This document shows positions 1 to 5,773 of a stretch of DNA of 5,773 bases, piece by piece. Each line of letters starts with the position of its first letter. Position 1 is the stretch's first letter. Source of the stretch: Anaerococcus sp. (GTDB lineage Bacteria; Bacillota; Clostridia; Tissierellales; Peptoniphilaceae); assembly GCA_030825745.1 (NCBI GenBank), contig JAPJPH010000064.1, forward strand, positions 1-5,773, read 5' to 3'. The position numbers and the translations under genes are program-made. The notes below the pieces were generated by a model, which was given only the letters and a program-made list of their open reading frames with translations, ran no database searches and had not been told where the DNA came from.

Positions 1-2
1 GA

Positions 3-71
3 TTAATAATTAATTTATGCTTAGACAAATTAGAGATAAGCTCATTTAATTCCCTAAACTGGGTTTTATAA
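3..71 (+). CDS. C-terminal tail of an upstream gene (partial, possibly recO)
   Basis: The third frame is open from the left edge to a TAA at 69-71 and gives 22 residues ending LDKLEISSFNSLNWVL. The stop lies 22 bases before the glyQ start, an operon-like spacing. The ending, a short helix followed by a S-F-x-S-L-x-W/F-hydrophobic close, recalls the C-terminus of the DNA repair protein RecO. recO commonly precedes glyQ in Firmicutes (known for Bacillus). That identification rests on a short tail and on gene-order knowledge, so it is an inference. A 69-base open frame in A+T-rich DNA could also be chance. Confidence 0.4.
   Translation, partial: LIINLCLDKLEISSFNSLNWVL
22..50 (+). promoter_or_regulatory. 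possible sigma-70-type promoter before glyQ
   Basis: TAGACA (22-27, one mismatch to TTGACA) and TTTAAT (45-50, one mismatch to TATAAT) are separated by 17 bases. Transcription would start near base 57, giving a leader of about 37 bases before glyQ. The site would lie inside the putative end of the upstream gene. In such A+T-rich DNA near-consensus hexamers occur by chance, so the operon could instead be read from further upstream. Confidence 0.25.
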
Positions 72-93
72 GATTTAAGCTAAAGGAAGTAAT

Positions 94-975
94 ATGTATT
101 TTGTACAACTAATAGAAAAATTAGAAAAGTTCTGGCAAGATCAAGGCTGCTCAGTAATGCTAGCCTATGATACCGAAAAAGGAGCCGGAACTATGAATCC
201 CAATACTTTCCTAAGGGCCTTGGGAAAAGAGCCATGGAGAGTATGTTATGTAGAACCATCTAGAAGACCGGCAGATGGTAGGTATGGACAAAATCCTAAT
301 AGATTATACCAACACCACCAAATGCAGATTTTACTAAAACCATCCCCTGATAATATCCAACAGCTATACCTAGACTGCCTAAAAGAAATTGGTATAGATC
401 CAAAAGAACATGACATAAGATTTGTAGAAGATAACTGGGAATCACCAACCCTTGGAGCTTGGGGCCTAGGTTGGGAAGTATGGTTAGATGGGATGGAGAT
501 AACCCAATTTACTTATTTCCAACAAGTAGGCGGGATAAACTGTGAACTTGAAAGTGGAGAAATTACCATAGGTCTAGAAAGAATATGTATGTACCTCCAA
601 GATGTATCAAATGTATATGACATAAAATACTCAAAAAACCTAAGCTATGGTGATATATATAAAATGAGTGAGTATGAAAACTCCAAATACGCCTTTGAAG
701 ATGCTGATAATGACCAACTAGAAGAATTATTTAACATTTATGAAAAAGAGGCTAATAGACTTATAGATTTAGCTTTGGTATTACCTGCCTATGACAATGT
801 TTTAAAAAGCAGCCATACCTTTAACCTCCTAGATGCAAAAGGAGCTATATCCGCATCTGAGAGAAGTCATTATATAAAAAGAGTAAGAGATATATCAAGT
901 AAGGTAGCTAAAGTCTATCTAGAACAAAGAGAAGAACTAGGATATCCCCTCCTAAGAAAGGAATGTGATGAGTAG
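94..975 (+). CDS. glyQ: glycyl-tRNA synthetase alpha subunit
   Basis: This is the catalytic subunit of the bacterial alpha2beta2 glycine-tRNA ligase, which activates glycine with ATP and transfers it to tRNA-Gly in the cytoplasm. The 293 residues match the family length of about 290-305. The N-terminus has the family block FWQDQGC followed by EKGAGTMNP (residues 13-36). Class II motif 2 spans about 48-80, with the [19 protein letters not shown] block. The glycine-pocket region [17 protein letters not shown] is at 114-130. Motif 3, [13 protein letters not shown], is at 157-169, with R163 as the likely invariant arginine. The C-terminal block [16 protein letters not shown] is present. The ATG at 94 is preceded by AAAGGAAG (82-89) at suitable distance. 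Its end overlaps glyS, so the two subunits are probably translationally coupled. No T-box leader is visible in the bases available upstream. Confidence 0.98.
   Translation: MYFVQLIEKLEKFWQDQGCSVMLAYDTEKGAGTMNPNTFLRALGKEPWRVCYVEPSRRPADGRYGQNPNRLYQHHQMQILLKPSPDNIQQLYLDCLKEIGIDPKEHDIRFVEDNWESPTLGAWGLGWEVWLDGMEITQFTYFQQVGGINCELESGEITIGLERICMYLQDVSNVYDIKYSKNLSYGDIYKMSEYENSKYAFEDADNDQLEELFNIYEKEANRLIDLALVLPAYDNVLKSSHTFNLLDAKGAISASERSHYIKRVRDISSKVAKVYLEQREELGYPLLRKECDE
957..962 (+). promoter_or_regulatory. glyS ribosome binding site, inside the glyQ end
   Basis: AAAGGA lies within the last codons of glyQ. It is 5 bases from the ATG at 968 but only 2 bases from the in-frame GTG at 965. The spacing favours ATG 968 as the glyS start. 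Confidence 0.7.
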
Positions 976-3034
976 GTACTTATTAGAAATAGGAGTAGAA
1001 GAAATACCTTCATCCTACGTAGCAAATACAAAAAAAGAATTAAAAGAAAAATTTGAAAAACTTTTAACAGATAATGAAATAAAATATAGCCAGGTAAATG
1101 TTGAATCTACCCCTAGAAGATTTGCTATATTTTTAGAAGACTTAGAAAAAGATTTATCTGAGAAAAAAATATCTGTCAAAGGTCCTAGCGTAAAAATAGC
1201 CTATGATGAAAATGGCAAGGCCAAAAAACCTTTAGAAGGATTTTTAAAGGGTCAAAATGCCAGCCTAGATGATGTTTCAATCAAAGAATTTAAGGGTGAA
1301 GATTATATCTATGTTGAAAAAACCATAAAATCAAAAAACCTAGAAGAAATACTAAGCGAATCTGTCTATGAATTAGTAAAATCAATAAGCTTTCCTCGTT
1401 CAATGAGATGGGCAGGAAAATCAATTAGATGGGCTAGACCTATTAGATATTTCCTATCCCTCCTAGATGACAAAATCCTAGACTTCTCAGCTGAGGACAT
1501 CCTAGTATCTAACATAACAAAGGGCCACAGAGCCCTAGGAAGCTCTAATATCATAGTTGATAAAATAGATGATTATGAAAGATTACTAGAAGAAAATTAT
1601 GTTATCCTAAAAGATGAAAAAAGAAAAGATATAATCCTAAAAGGCCTAAACCGTCTATCTAGCGAAGTAGGTGGAGATTACATGAAAGATAGTGACCTTT
1701 TAGATGAAGTTGTAAATATAGTTGAATATCCTACAGTCCTAATGGGTGAGATAGATAAAAAATACCTACAGCTACCAACAGAGGTAGTCACAACACCAAT
1801 GAAAGACCACCAAAGATACTTCCCTATAATAGATGAGAATAAGAAACTTCTACCATATTTTTGCTTAGTAAGAAATGGGGATGACTCACATAGTGAAAAT
1901 GTAATAGAAGGAAATAAGAAAGTTTTAATAGCAAGACTTGAAGATGCCAAATTCTTCTATGACATAGATAGAAAAAAATCCCTAGAAGAATATGTAGATG
2001 ACCTTAAAAACCTAACCTTCTTTGAAGGTCTAGGCAATATGAAACAAAAAACCCAAAGAGTGATGGAACTTGCTGAAAGATATAGAAAAGCTCTAGAAAT
2101 AGGTGATGATACCAAAGAAGATGTAAAAAGAGCGGCATTATTATCAAAAGCAGACCTAGTAACTAAAATGGTAATAGAATTTACAGAACTTGAAGGAGTC
2201 ATGGGAAAAATCTATGCCCTAGAAGATAATGAAGAAGCTAGAGTAGCAGAGGCTATTAGAGAAGCCTACCTACCAAAATCACAAAATGATGACTTGCCAA
2301 AAACCATCATTGGAATAATCCTATCTATAGCTGATAAAATGGATACCATAGTTGGCCTATACTCAATAGAAAAATATGTAACAGGTAGCCAAGATCCCTT
2401 TGCCCTAAGACGCCAAACCCTAGGAATTATAAATATCTTCCTAGAAAATGGTATAGACCTAGACATAAAAACCCTAATCAATGATGCCCTATTAGTATAT
2501 ACAGAAAAAAATGAACTATCCTTTGACTATGACCTAACCATGGAAAAAGTAGTAGAGTTTTTCAAAGAAAGACTAAAACACAAACTTATAGATGAAGGAT
2601 ATAGATATGATTATGTAAACTCTGTAATAAATACACAAGAAAGCAACCTACTTAGAATATATAAAAAAGTAAAGGCTATAGATACTACCCTAAAAGATGA
2701 TAACGAAGCCATATCATACTTCCTACGTATCCTAAACCTAAGCAAAGAAACTAGAGCGGTAGAAATAGATGAAAACCTATTTGAAAATGATTTGGAAAAA
2801 CAATACTATCAACAAATAAAAAATCTTGATGAAATAGACTTTGAAAAATCAAGTGATTATGAAAGCCAACTACAAGCTTTGATAAATACAAAAGATATTG
2901 GAAACCAATACTTTGACCAAACTATGATAAATGTTGAAGATGAGAAAATAAAATCAAATAGACTTTTATTAATTGGAAAAATCAAAGATAAAATAACATC
3001 GATTCTAGATACAAATGAACTAGTAAAGGACTAA
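968..3034 (+). CDS. glyS: glycyl-tRNA synthetase beta subunit
   Basis: This is the tRNA-binding subunit that partners GlyQ in the alpha2beta2 synthetase. From ATG 968 it has 688 residues, the usual family length (about 680-700). It opens with the family signature [13 protein letters not shown] and has STPRRFAIF near residue 50. Further blocks are FPRSMRWAG followed by RWARPIRY (about 140-160), the conserved MKDHQRYF at 278-285, and an HD-domain-like stretch [20 protein letters not shown] from 394. SQDPFALRR follows at 474-482. The last 120 or so residues form the DALR-like anticodon-binding region and end with [16 protein letters not shown], as in relatives. No frameshift or internal stop is seen. 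A GTG at 965 would add one residue, but the ribosome binding site spacing favours 968. The 8-base overlap with glyQ suggests balanced subunit synthesis by coupling. The stop is one base before ppsR. Confidence 0.97.
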   Translation: MSRYLLEIGVEEIPSSYVANTKKELKEKFEKLLTDNEIKYSQVNVESTPRRFAIFLEDLEKDLSEKKISVKGPSVKIAYDENGKAKKPLEGFLKGQNASLDDVSIKEFKGEDYIYVEKTIKSKNLEEILSESVYELVKSISFPRSMRWAGKSIRWARPIRYFLSLLDDKILDFSAEDILVSNITKGHRALGSSNIIVDKIDDYERLLEENYVILKDEKRKDIILKGLNRLSSEVGGDYMKDSDLLDEVVNIVEYPTVLMGEIDKKYLQLPTEVVTTPMKDHQRYFPIIDENKKLLPYFCLVRNGDDSHSENVIEGNKKVLIARLEDAKFFYDIDRKKSLEEYVDDLKNLTFFEGLGNMKQKTQRVMELAERYRKALEIGDDTKEDVKRAALLSKADLVTKMVIEFTELEGVMGKIYALEDNEEARVAEAIREAYLPKSQNDDLPKTIIGIILSIADKMDTIVGLYSIEKYVTGSQDPFALRRQTLGIINIFLENGIDLDIKTLINDALLVYTEKNELSFDYDLTMEKVVEFFKERLKHKLIDEGYRYDYVNSVINTQESNLLRIYKKVKAIDTTLKDDNEAISYFLRILNLSKETRAVEIDENLFENDLEKQYYQQIKNLDEIDFEKSSDYESQLQALINTKDIGNQYFDQTMINVEDEKIKSNRLLLIGKIKDKITSILDTNELVKD

Positions 3035-3035
3035 T

Positions 3036-3866
3036 ATGAAAACTTTAACTGTTGTTGTAATAAGTGATTCCACAGGAGAAACTGGGATAAACTATATAAA
3101 ATCTGTAACAAGCCAATTTCCAAACTTAGAAACAAATGTTATTAGAAAACCAAGTGTAAAAACAACTGAAGATATCGACAAAGCCTTAGAAGATATAGAT
3201 TCTTACGCCATAATAGTACAGACTATAGCAAACAAAACCCTGATTGAGCACCTATCAAAGCTAGCAAAATCAAAGGGTATAGAACTAATAGACATCCTAT
3301 CATTTGGGATAGAGAAATTTGAAGAAGTCACAGGTCAGACAGCGGTTAGAGAAATAGGTCTAACAAGAACCCTTAGCAAGGATTACTTTAACATGATAGA
3401 AGCCATAGAATTTGCCATCCAATATGATGATGGCAAAGACCCTAGAGGATACCCCCTATCTGATATAGTCCTAGTTGGAGTATCTAGAACCAGTAAAACT
3501 CCAACAACCATGATCCTTGCAACAAAAAATTTTAAAGTAAGTAACCTACCTTTAGTACCAGAAATAAGAATTCCTCAGGAAATATTTGAAGTAGACCCAA
3601 AAAGAATAATAGGATTAGTAATTGATCCTGATAAACTATCAAACATAAGAGAGACTAGATCCAAATCTTTGGGTATAATTGGAGAGTCAAAATACTTTGA
3701 TGATGCTAGAATAAAAAGAGAATTAGAATATGCCCATGAAATATTTAAAGATTTAGATTGTAAGGTAATAGATGTAACAGAAAATACAATTGAACAAACT
3801 GCAACTGATATTGTTCAATACTACTTTGAAAATTTCCCAAAAGAAAAACAAAAACACCTATCATAA
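3036..3866 (+). CDS. ppsR: pyruvate,phosphate dikinase regulatory protein (bifunctional kinase/pyrophosphorylase, DUF299)
   Basis: The family controls pyruvate,phosphate dikinase, or PEP synthetase in some bacteria. It inactivates the enzyme by ADP-dependent phosphorylation of a threonine next to the catalytic histidine. It restores it by Pi-dependent dephosphorylation that releases pyrophosphate. The 276 residues match the usual length of about 270. The N-terminus [10 protein letters not shown] (7-16) is the family signature. The P-loop-like GVSRTSKTP is at 148-156 and is followed by [13 protein letters not shown] and a [12 protein letters not shown] block, all typical of DUF299. The C-terminus has [15 protein letters not shown], the conserved end motif. 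The ATG at 3036 is preceded by AAAGGA (3025-3030) with a 5-base spacer, one base after the glyS stop. No PPDK gene lies in the window, so the target is inferred from the family. Sequence cannot separate the PPDK-specific from the PEP-synthetase-specific type with certainty. The A+T-rich Gram-positive context favours PPDK. Confidence 0.93.
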   Translation: MKTLTVVVISDSTGETGINYIKSVTSQFPNLETNVIRKPSVKTTEDIDKALEDIDSYAIIVQTIANKTLIEHLSKLAKSKGIELIDILSFGIEKFEEVTGQTAVREIGLTRTLSKDYFNMIEAIEFAIQYDDGKDPRGYPLSDIVLVGVSRTSKTPTTMILATKNFKVSNLPLVPEIRIPQEIFEVDPKRIIGLVIDPDKLSNIRETRSKSLGIIGESKYFDDARIKRELEYAHEIFKDLDCKVIDVTENTIEQTATDIVQYYFENFPKEKQKHLS

Positions 3867-3867
3867 A

Positions 3868-3874
3868 AAGGAGG
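3868..3874 (+). promoter_or_regulatory. guaA ribosome binding site that fixes a TTG start
   Basis: AAGGAGG, the strongest Shine-Dalgarno in the window, begins two bases after the ppsR stop and lies 5 bases before TTG 3880. It is what selects the TTG over the in-frame ATG at 3790, which lies inside ppsR and would add 30 residues unlike the GMP synthase N-terminus. Confidence 0.85.
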
Positions 3875-3879
3875 ATAAA

Positions 3880-5412
3880 TTGAGCAAAAGCAAAATTATA
3901 GTACTAAACTTTGGTGGTCAATATGACCAACTAATAGTAAGAAGAGTAAGAGAGCTAGGAGTATATGCTGAACTTCATAACTGTGATACAAACCTAGATG
4001 AAATTAACCTAGATAATTTAGCAGGCATCATCCTAACAGGTGGTCCCCAATCAGTTAATGATGAAAACTCACTAAGAACAGATGAGAAAATATTTGACCT
4101 TAATGTTCCAATCCTAGGTATCTGCTATGGCCACCAATATATAAACCATATATATAAGGGAAGCATCAAAACTCCTAAAAATGGAGAATACGGAAAAACT
4201 CCAGTCCTAGTTGATACAAAAAGTGAACTTTTTAAGGGTATCCCACAAGAATCTGTAATGTGGATGAACCATAGGGACATGGTAGATGTGATTGCTGATG
4301 GCTTTAAAAAAACAGCCTGGACTCTAAATTGTCCAGTTGCTGGAATGGAAAACACTGAAAAAGGCCTATACTCAGTCCAATTTCACCCAGAAGTAGTCCA
4401 CTCAGAATATGGTAAAAAACTTTTAGAAAACTTTGTATTAAACATAGCTGGTGCAGAAAAAACATGGAAAATGGAAGATTTTGCATCAAAAATAATCGAA
4501 GAAATAAAAGAAAAGCACAAAGATGAAAAAATGATATGTGCCCTATCTGGTGGAGTAGACTCATCAGTTGCAGCAACCATAGTATCAAAAGCCATAGGAG
4601 ATAACCTTAAATGTATCTTTGTAGATCATGGTCTCCTACGTAAAAATGAAGCTGATGAAGTAATGAAAACCTACCAAAACCTAGGTCTAAATGTCAAAAA
4701 AATAGATGCGAGAGAAGAATTCCTAGACCTATTAAAAGGTGTAAGCGATCCAGAAGAAAAAAGAAAAATAATAGGAAACCACTTTATAGAAGTATTTGAA
4801 AGAGAAGCTAAAGAATTTGGCGATGCCAAATACCTAGTCCAAGGAACAATCTATCCTGATGTTATAGAAAGTGGAAAAGATAAGGCAAGTGTAATAAAAT
4901 CTCATCACAACGTAGGAGGTCTACCAGAAGATATGATGTTTGAAGGCCTAGTAGAGCCCCTAAGAGACCTATTTAAAGATGAAGTTAGAAAAGTAGGAGA
5001 AGCTATTGGAGTGCCACATGATATGGTATGGCGCCAACCATTCCCAGGACCGGGACTTGCAATAAGAGTAATGGGAGAAATAACAGAAGATAAGTTAGAA
5101 ATAGTAAGAGAAACAGATGCCATACTAAGAGAAGAAGTCAAAAACTATGGTCTAGTAGAAGATGTATGGCAATATTTCACAGTATGGACCCCAATAAAGA
5201 CAGTAGGGGTAAAGGGAGATGAGAGAGTCTATGACAATGTCATAGCCATAAGGGCAGTAGAATCAACAGATGCCATGACAGTAGAAGCAGCAAACCTCCC
5301 ATATGACCTACTACAAACCCTATCAAGCAGAATGATAAACGAAGTACCAGGAGTCGGAAGAGTAGTCTATGATATAACATCTAAGCCACCTGGAACAATC
5401 GAATGGGAGTAA
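3880..5412 (+). CDS. guaA: GMP synthase (glutamine-hydrolysing)
   Basis: The enzyme converts XMP to GMP with ATP and ammonia from glutamine, the last step of de novo guanine nucleotide synthesis in the cytoplasm. From TTG 3880 it has 510 residues, the normal length (about 510-525). Residues 1 to about 190 are a class I glutamine amidotransferase: [20 protein letters not shown] at the start, nucleophile C82 in GICYGHQ, and H169 and E171 in FHPEV complete the triad. The ATP pyrophosphatase domain follows with the P-loop SGGVDSS at 223-229 and [11 protein letters not shown]. The C-terminal dimerisation and XMP-binding domain contains [13 protein letters not shown] and ends in the family-typical KPPGTIEWE. 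All catalytic residues are present. It is the last gene of the unit, 13 bases after ppsR, and its TAA lies in the arm of the terminator. No purine riboswitch precedes it, so expression presumably follows the upstream genes. Confidence 0.98.
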   Translation: MSKSKIIVLNFGGQYDQLIVRRVRELGVYAELHNCDTNLDEINLDNLAGIILTGGPQSVNDENSLRTDEKIFDLNVPILGICYGHQYINHIYKGSIKTPKNGEYGKTPVLVDTKSELFKGIPQESVMWMNHRDMVDVIADGFKKTAWTLNCPVAGMENTEKGLYSVQFHPEVVHSEYGKKLLENFVLNIAGAEKTWKMEDFASKIIEEIKEKHKDEKMICALSGGVDSSVAATIVSKAIGDNLKCIFVDHGLLRKNEADEVMKTYQNLGLNVKKIDAREEFLDLLKGVSDPEEKRKIIGNHFIEVFEREAKEFGDAKYLVQGTIYPDVIESGKDKASVIKSHHNVGGLPEDMMFEGLVEPLRDLFKDEVRKVGEAIGVPHDMVWRQPFPGPGLAIRVMGEITEDKLEIVRETDAILREEVKNYGLVEDVWQYFTVWTPIKTVGVKGDERVYDNVIAIRAVESTDAMTVEAANLPYDLLQTLSSRMINEVPGVGRVVYDITSKPPGTIEWE

Positions 5413-5435
5413 AAACATCGCAAGCGATGTTTTTA
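5410..5435 (+). terminator. intrinsic-type terminator of the operon (symmetrical)
   Basis: A perfect inverted repeat has 12-base arms (TAAAAACATCGC at 5410-5421, its complement at 5424-5435) around AA, or 11 pairs plus a CAAG tetraloop. The 3' arm ends in TTTTT on the + strand. The 5' arm is A-rich, so the same element would also present a U-run on the opposite strand. Its first three bases are the guaA stop codon. A + strand terminator for guaA is the natural reading. Confidence 0.85.
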
Positions 5436-5445
5436 CGTCAGGACC

Positions 5446-5475
5446 CCATTGTTGAAACTTTAGTTTCAACAATGG
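5446..5475. repeat. perfect 14-base inverted repeat (hairpin II)
   Basis: The arms CCATTGTTGAAACT (5446-5459) and AGTTTCAACAATGG (5462-5475) are perfectly complementary around TT. Outside them GGACC (5441-5445) can pair with GGTCT (5478-5482, one G-U) across a two-base AT bulge (5476-5477), extending the stem to about 19 pairs. It is not followed by a T-run, so it does not look like a simple terminator. Confidence 0.8.
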
Positions 5476-5491
5476 ATGGTCTGCCCTTCTG

Positions 5492-5546
5492 CAGCAAAAT
5501 AAAAAGAATACGACCGAGAAGGGAGTATTTTTTTATTTTGTCGCTG
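5492..5546. repeat. long imperfect inverted repeat (hairpin III)
   Basis: The left arm 5492-5511 and right arm 5525-5546 pair over about 19 positions. The two interruptions are a GTC bulge (5541-5543, reading GTC or TCG depending on alignment) and one unpaired G in the left arm (5506). The outer pairs are CAGC with GCTG, and the rest is A/T-rich. The loop is 13 bases (5512-5524). The seven-T run at 5528-5534 lies in the 3' arm, so a weaker stem closing earlier could also act as a terminator. Confidence 0.7.
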
Positions 5547-5553
5547 AATGGAA

Positions 5554-5578
5554 TTGGAAATTATGGAATAATTTTCAA
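5554..5578. repeat. short A/T-rich inverted repeat (hairpin IV)
   Basis: TTGGAAATTAT (5554-5564) and ATAATTTTCAA (5568-5578) pair over 11 positions, with one G-U, around GGA. In A+T-rich DNA such a stem can arise by chance, but it directly continues the hairpin series to its left. Confidence 0.5.
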
Positions 5579-5660
5579 GTATACTTAGGAAACAGTAAAG
5601 CGAAGATGAAATAGTTAACTGGACTCCTTTTTAATAAAGCTTGGATTTTACAAATAGGTA

Positions 5661-5690
5661 TTGACTTCCCACTGTAACTGGGATTAAAAT
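5661..5690 (+). promoter_or_regulatory. possible promoter for a gene beyond the right edge
   Basis: TTGACT (5661-5666) and TAAAAT (5685-5690) are 18 bases apart, each one mismatch from the consensus hexamers. A separate perfect TATAAT at 5718-5723 has only a poor -35 (ACATTG, 5695-5700) at 17 bases. Either could start transcription rightward, but the gene it would serve is outside the window. Confidence 0.3.
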
Positions 5691-5773
5691 GGGAACATTG
5701 TTAAAAAGAATAAACTTTATAATACTTCCAAGTACTTTACATTTGGACAAAAAATTAGATCATAACCTAAGTG

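Larger units (their letters stand above)
5413..5773. other. non-coding stretch after guaA with clustered hairpins
   Basis: No convincing gene is present. Frames are short, lack ribosome binding sites and match no family I recognise. The left half carries four successive inverted repeats (5410-5435, 5446-5475, 5492-5546, 5554-5578), which suggests a structured RNA, a processed 3' untranslated region or a copy of a dispersed intergenic repeat. The right half (5580-5773) is plain A+T-rich sequence with only promoter-like hexamers. No tRNA or transposase is visible. Confidence 0.7.

Noticed and set aside
51..67. CCC...GGG followed by TTTT as a terminator or T-box antiterminator before glyQ
   Set aside because: Only three G-C pairs form and neighbouring bases do not extend the stem; it is too weak and lacks T-box core sequence.
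1366..2481. Minus-strand open frames opposite glyS
   Set aside because: They lie antisense to an intact conserved gene, have skewed composition and no recognisable domains; they are by-products of the glyS codon pattern.
3790..3879. ATG-started N-terminal extension of guaA
   Set aside because: It lies within ppsR, encodes a lysine-rich stretch unlike GMP synthase, and the strong ribosome binding site at 3868-3874 points to TTG 3880, which gives the family length.
4125..5141. Minus-strand open frames opposite guaA
   Set aside because: They are antisense to conserved guaA motifs, overlap each other and show no family features or ribosome binding sites.
5403..5588. 61-codon + strand open frame from the guaA end through the hairpins
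   Set aside because: It starts inside guaA in another frame, has no ribosome binding site, and is translated from the terminator and inverted repeats; it is best read as an accidental frame through structured non-coding DNA.
5613..5634. Minus-strand AAAAAGGAG as a ribosome binding site for a leftward gene
   Set aside because: No start codon lies at usable distance and the minus-strand frames beyond it stop quickly.
5668..5693. CCCA/TGGG inverted repeat near the right edge as an operator
   Set aside because: Only four pairs with mismatched inner bases; expected by chance.

Overview
The window is an A+T-rich, gene-dense segment in which every gene lies on the + strand. It is typical of a low-GC Gram-positive (Firmicutes-type) anaerobe. 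The reasons are the strong preference for ATA, CTA and AGA codons, purine-rich coding strands, GGAGG-type ribosome binding sites, a split alpha/beta glycyl-tRNA synthetase and a pyruvate,phosphate dikinase regulator. The gram-positive anaerobic cocci (Peptoniphilaceae/Tissierellia-like) are a reasonable guess from codon style, but the sequence alone does not prove it.

Layout: bases 3-71 remain open in one frame and look like the last 22 codons of an upstream gene (possibly recO). After a 22-base gap come glyQ (94-975) and glyS (968-3034), which overlap by 8 bases and encode the two subunits of the alpha2beta2 glycyl-tRNA synthetase. One base further on is the PPDK regulatory protein gene ppsR (3036-3866). 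After 13 bases follows guaA (TTG start, 3880-5412), encoding glutamine-hydrolysing GMP synthase. The spacing of -8, +1 and +13 bases, with a good Shine-Dalgarno before each start, indicates a single transcription unit. It ends at a perfect intrinsic-type terminator hairpin whose 5' arm contains the guaA stop codon.

Bases 5413-5773 hold no convincing complete gene. Their left half (5410-5578) is unusually rich in structure: four consecutive inverted repeats with short spacers, and a loop sequence able to pair with bases just upstream (potential pseudoknot or alternative stem). The right part has promoter-like hexamers that could serve a gene beyond the window.

Together the genes cover charging of tRNA-Gly, post-translational control of PEP/pyruvate flux, and the last step of GMP synthesis. 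They are housekeeping functions, all intact. No mobile element, CRISPR array, tRNA or rRNA was seen. I found no strong evidence for a new multi-gene system; the only region I cannot explain is the hairpin cluster after guaA.
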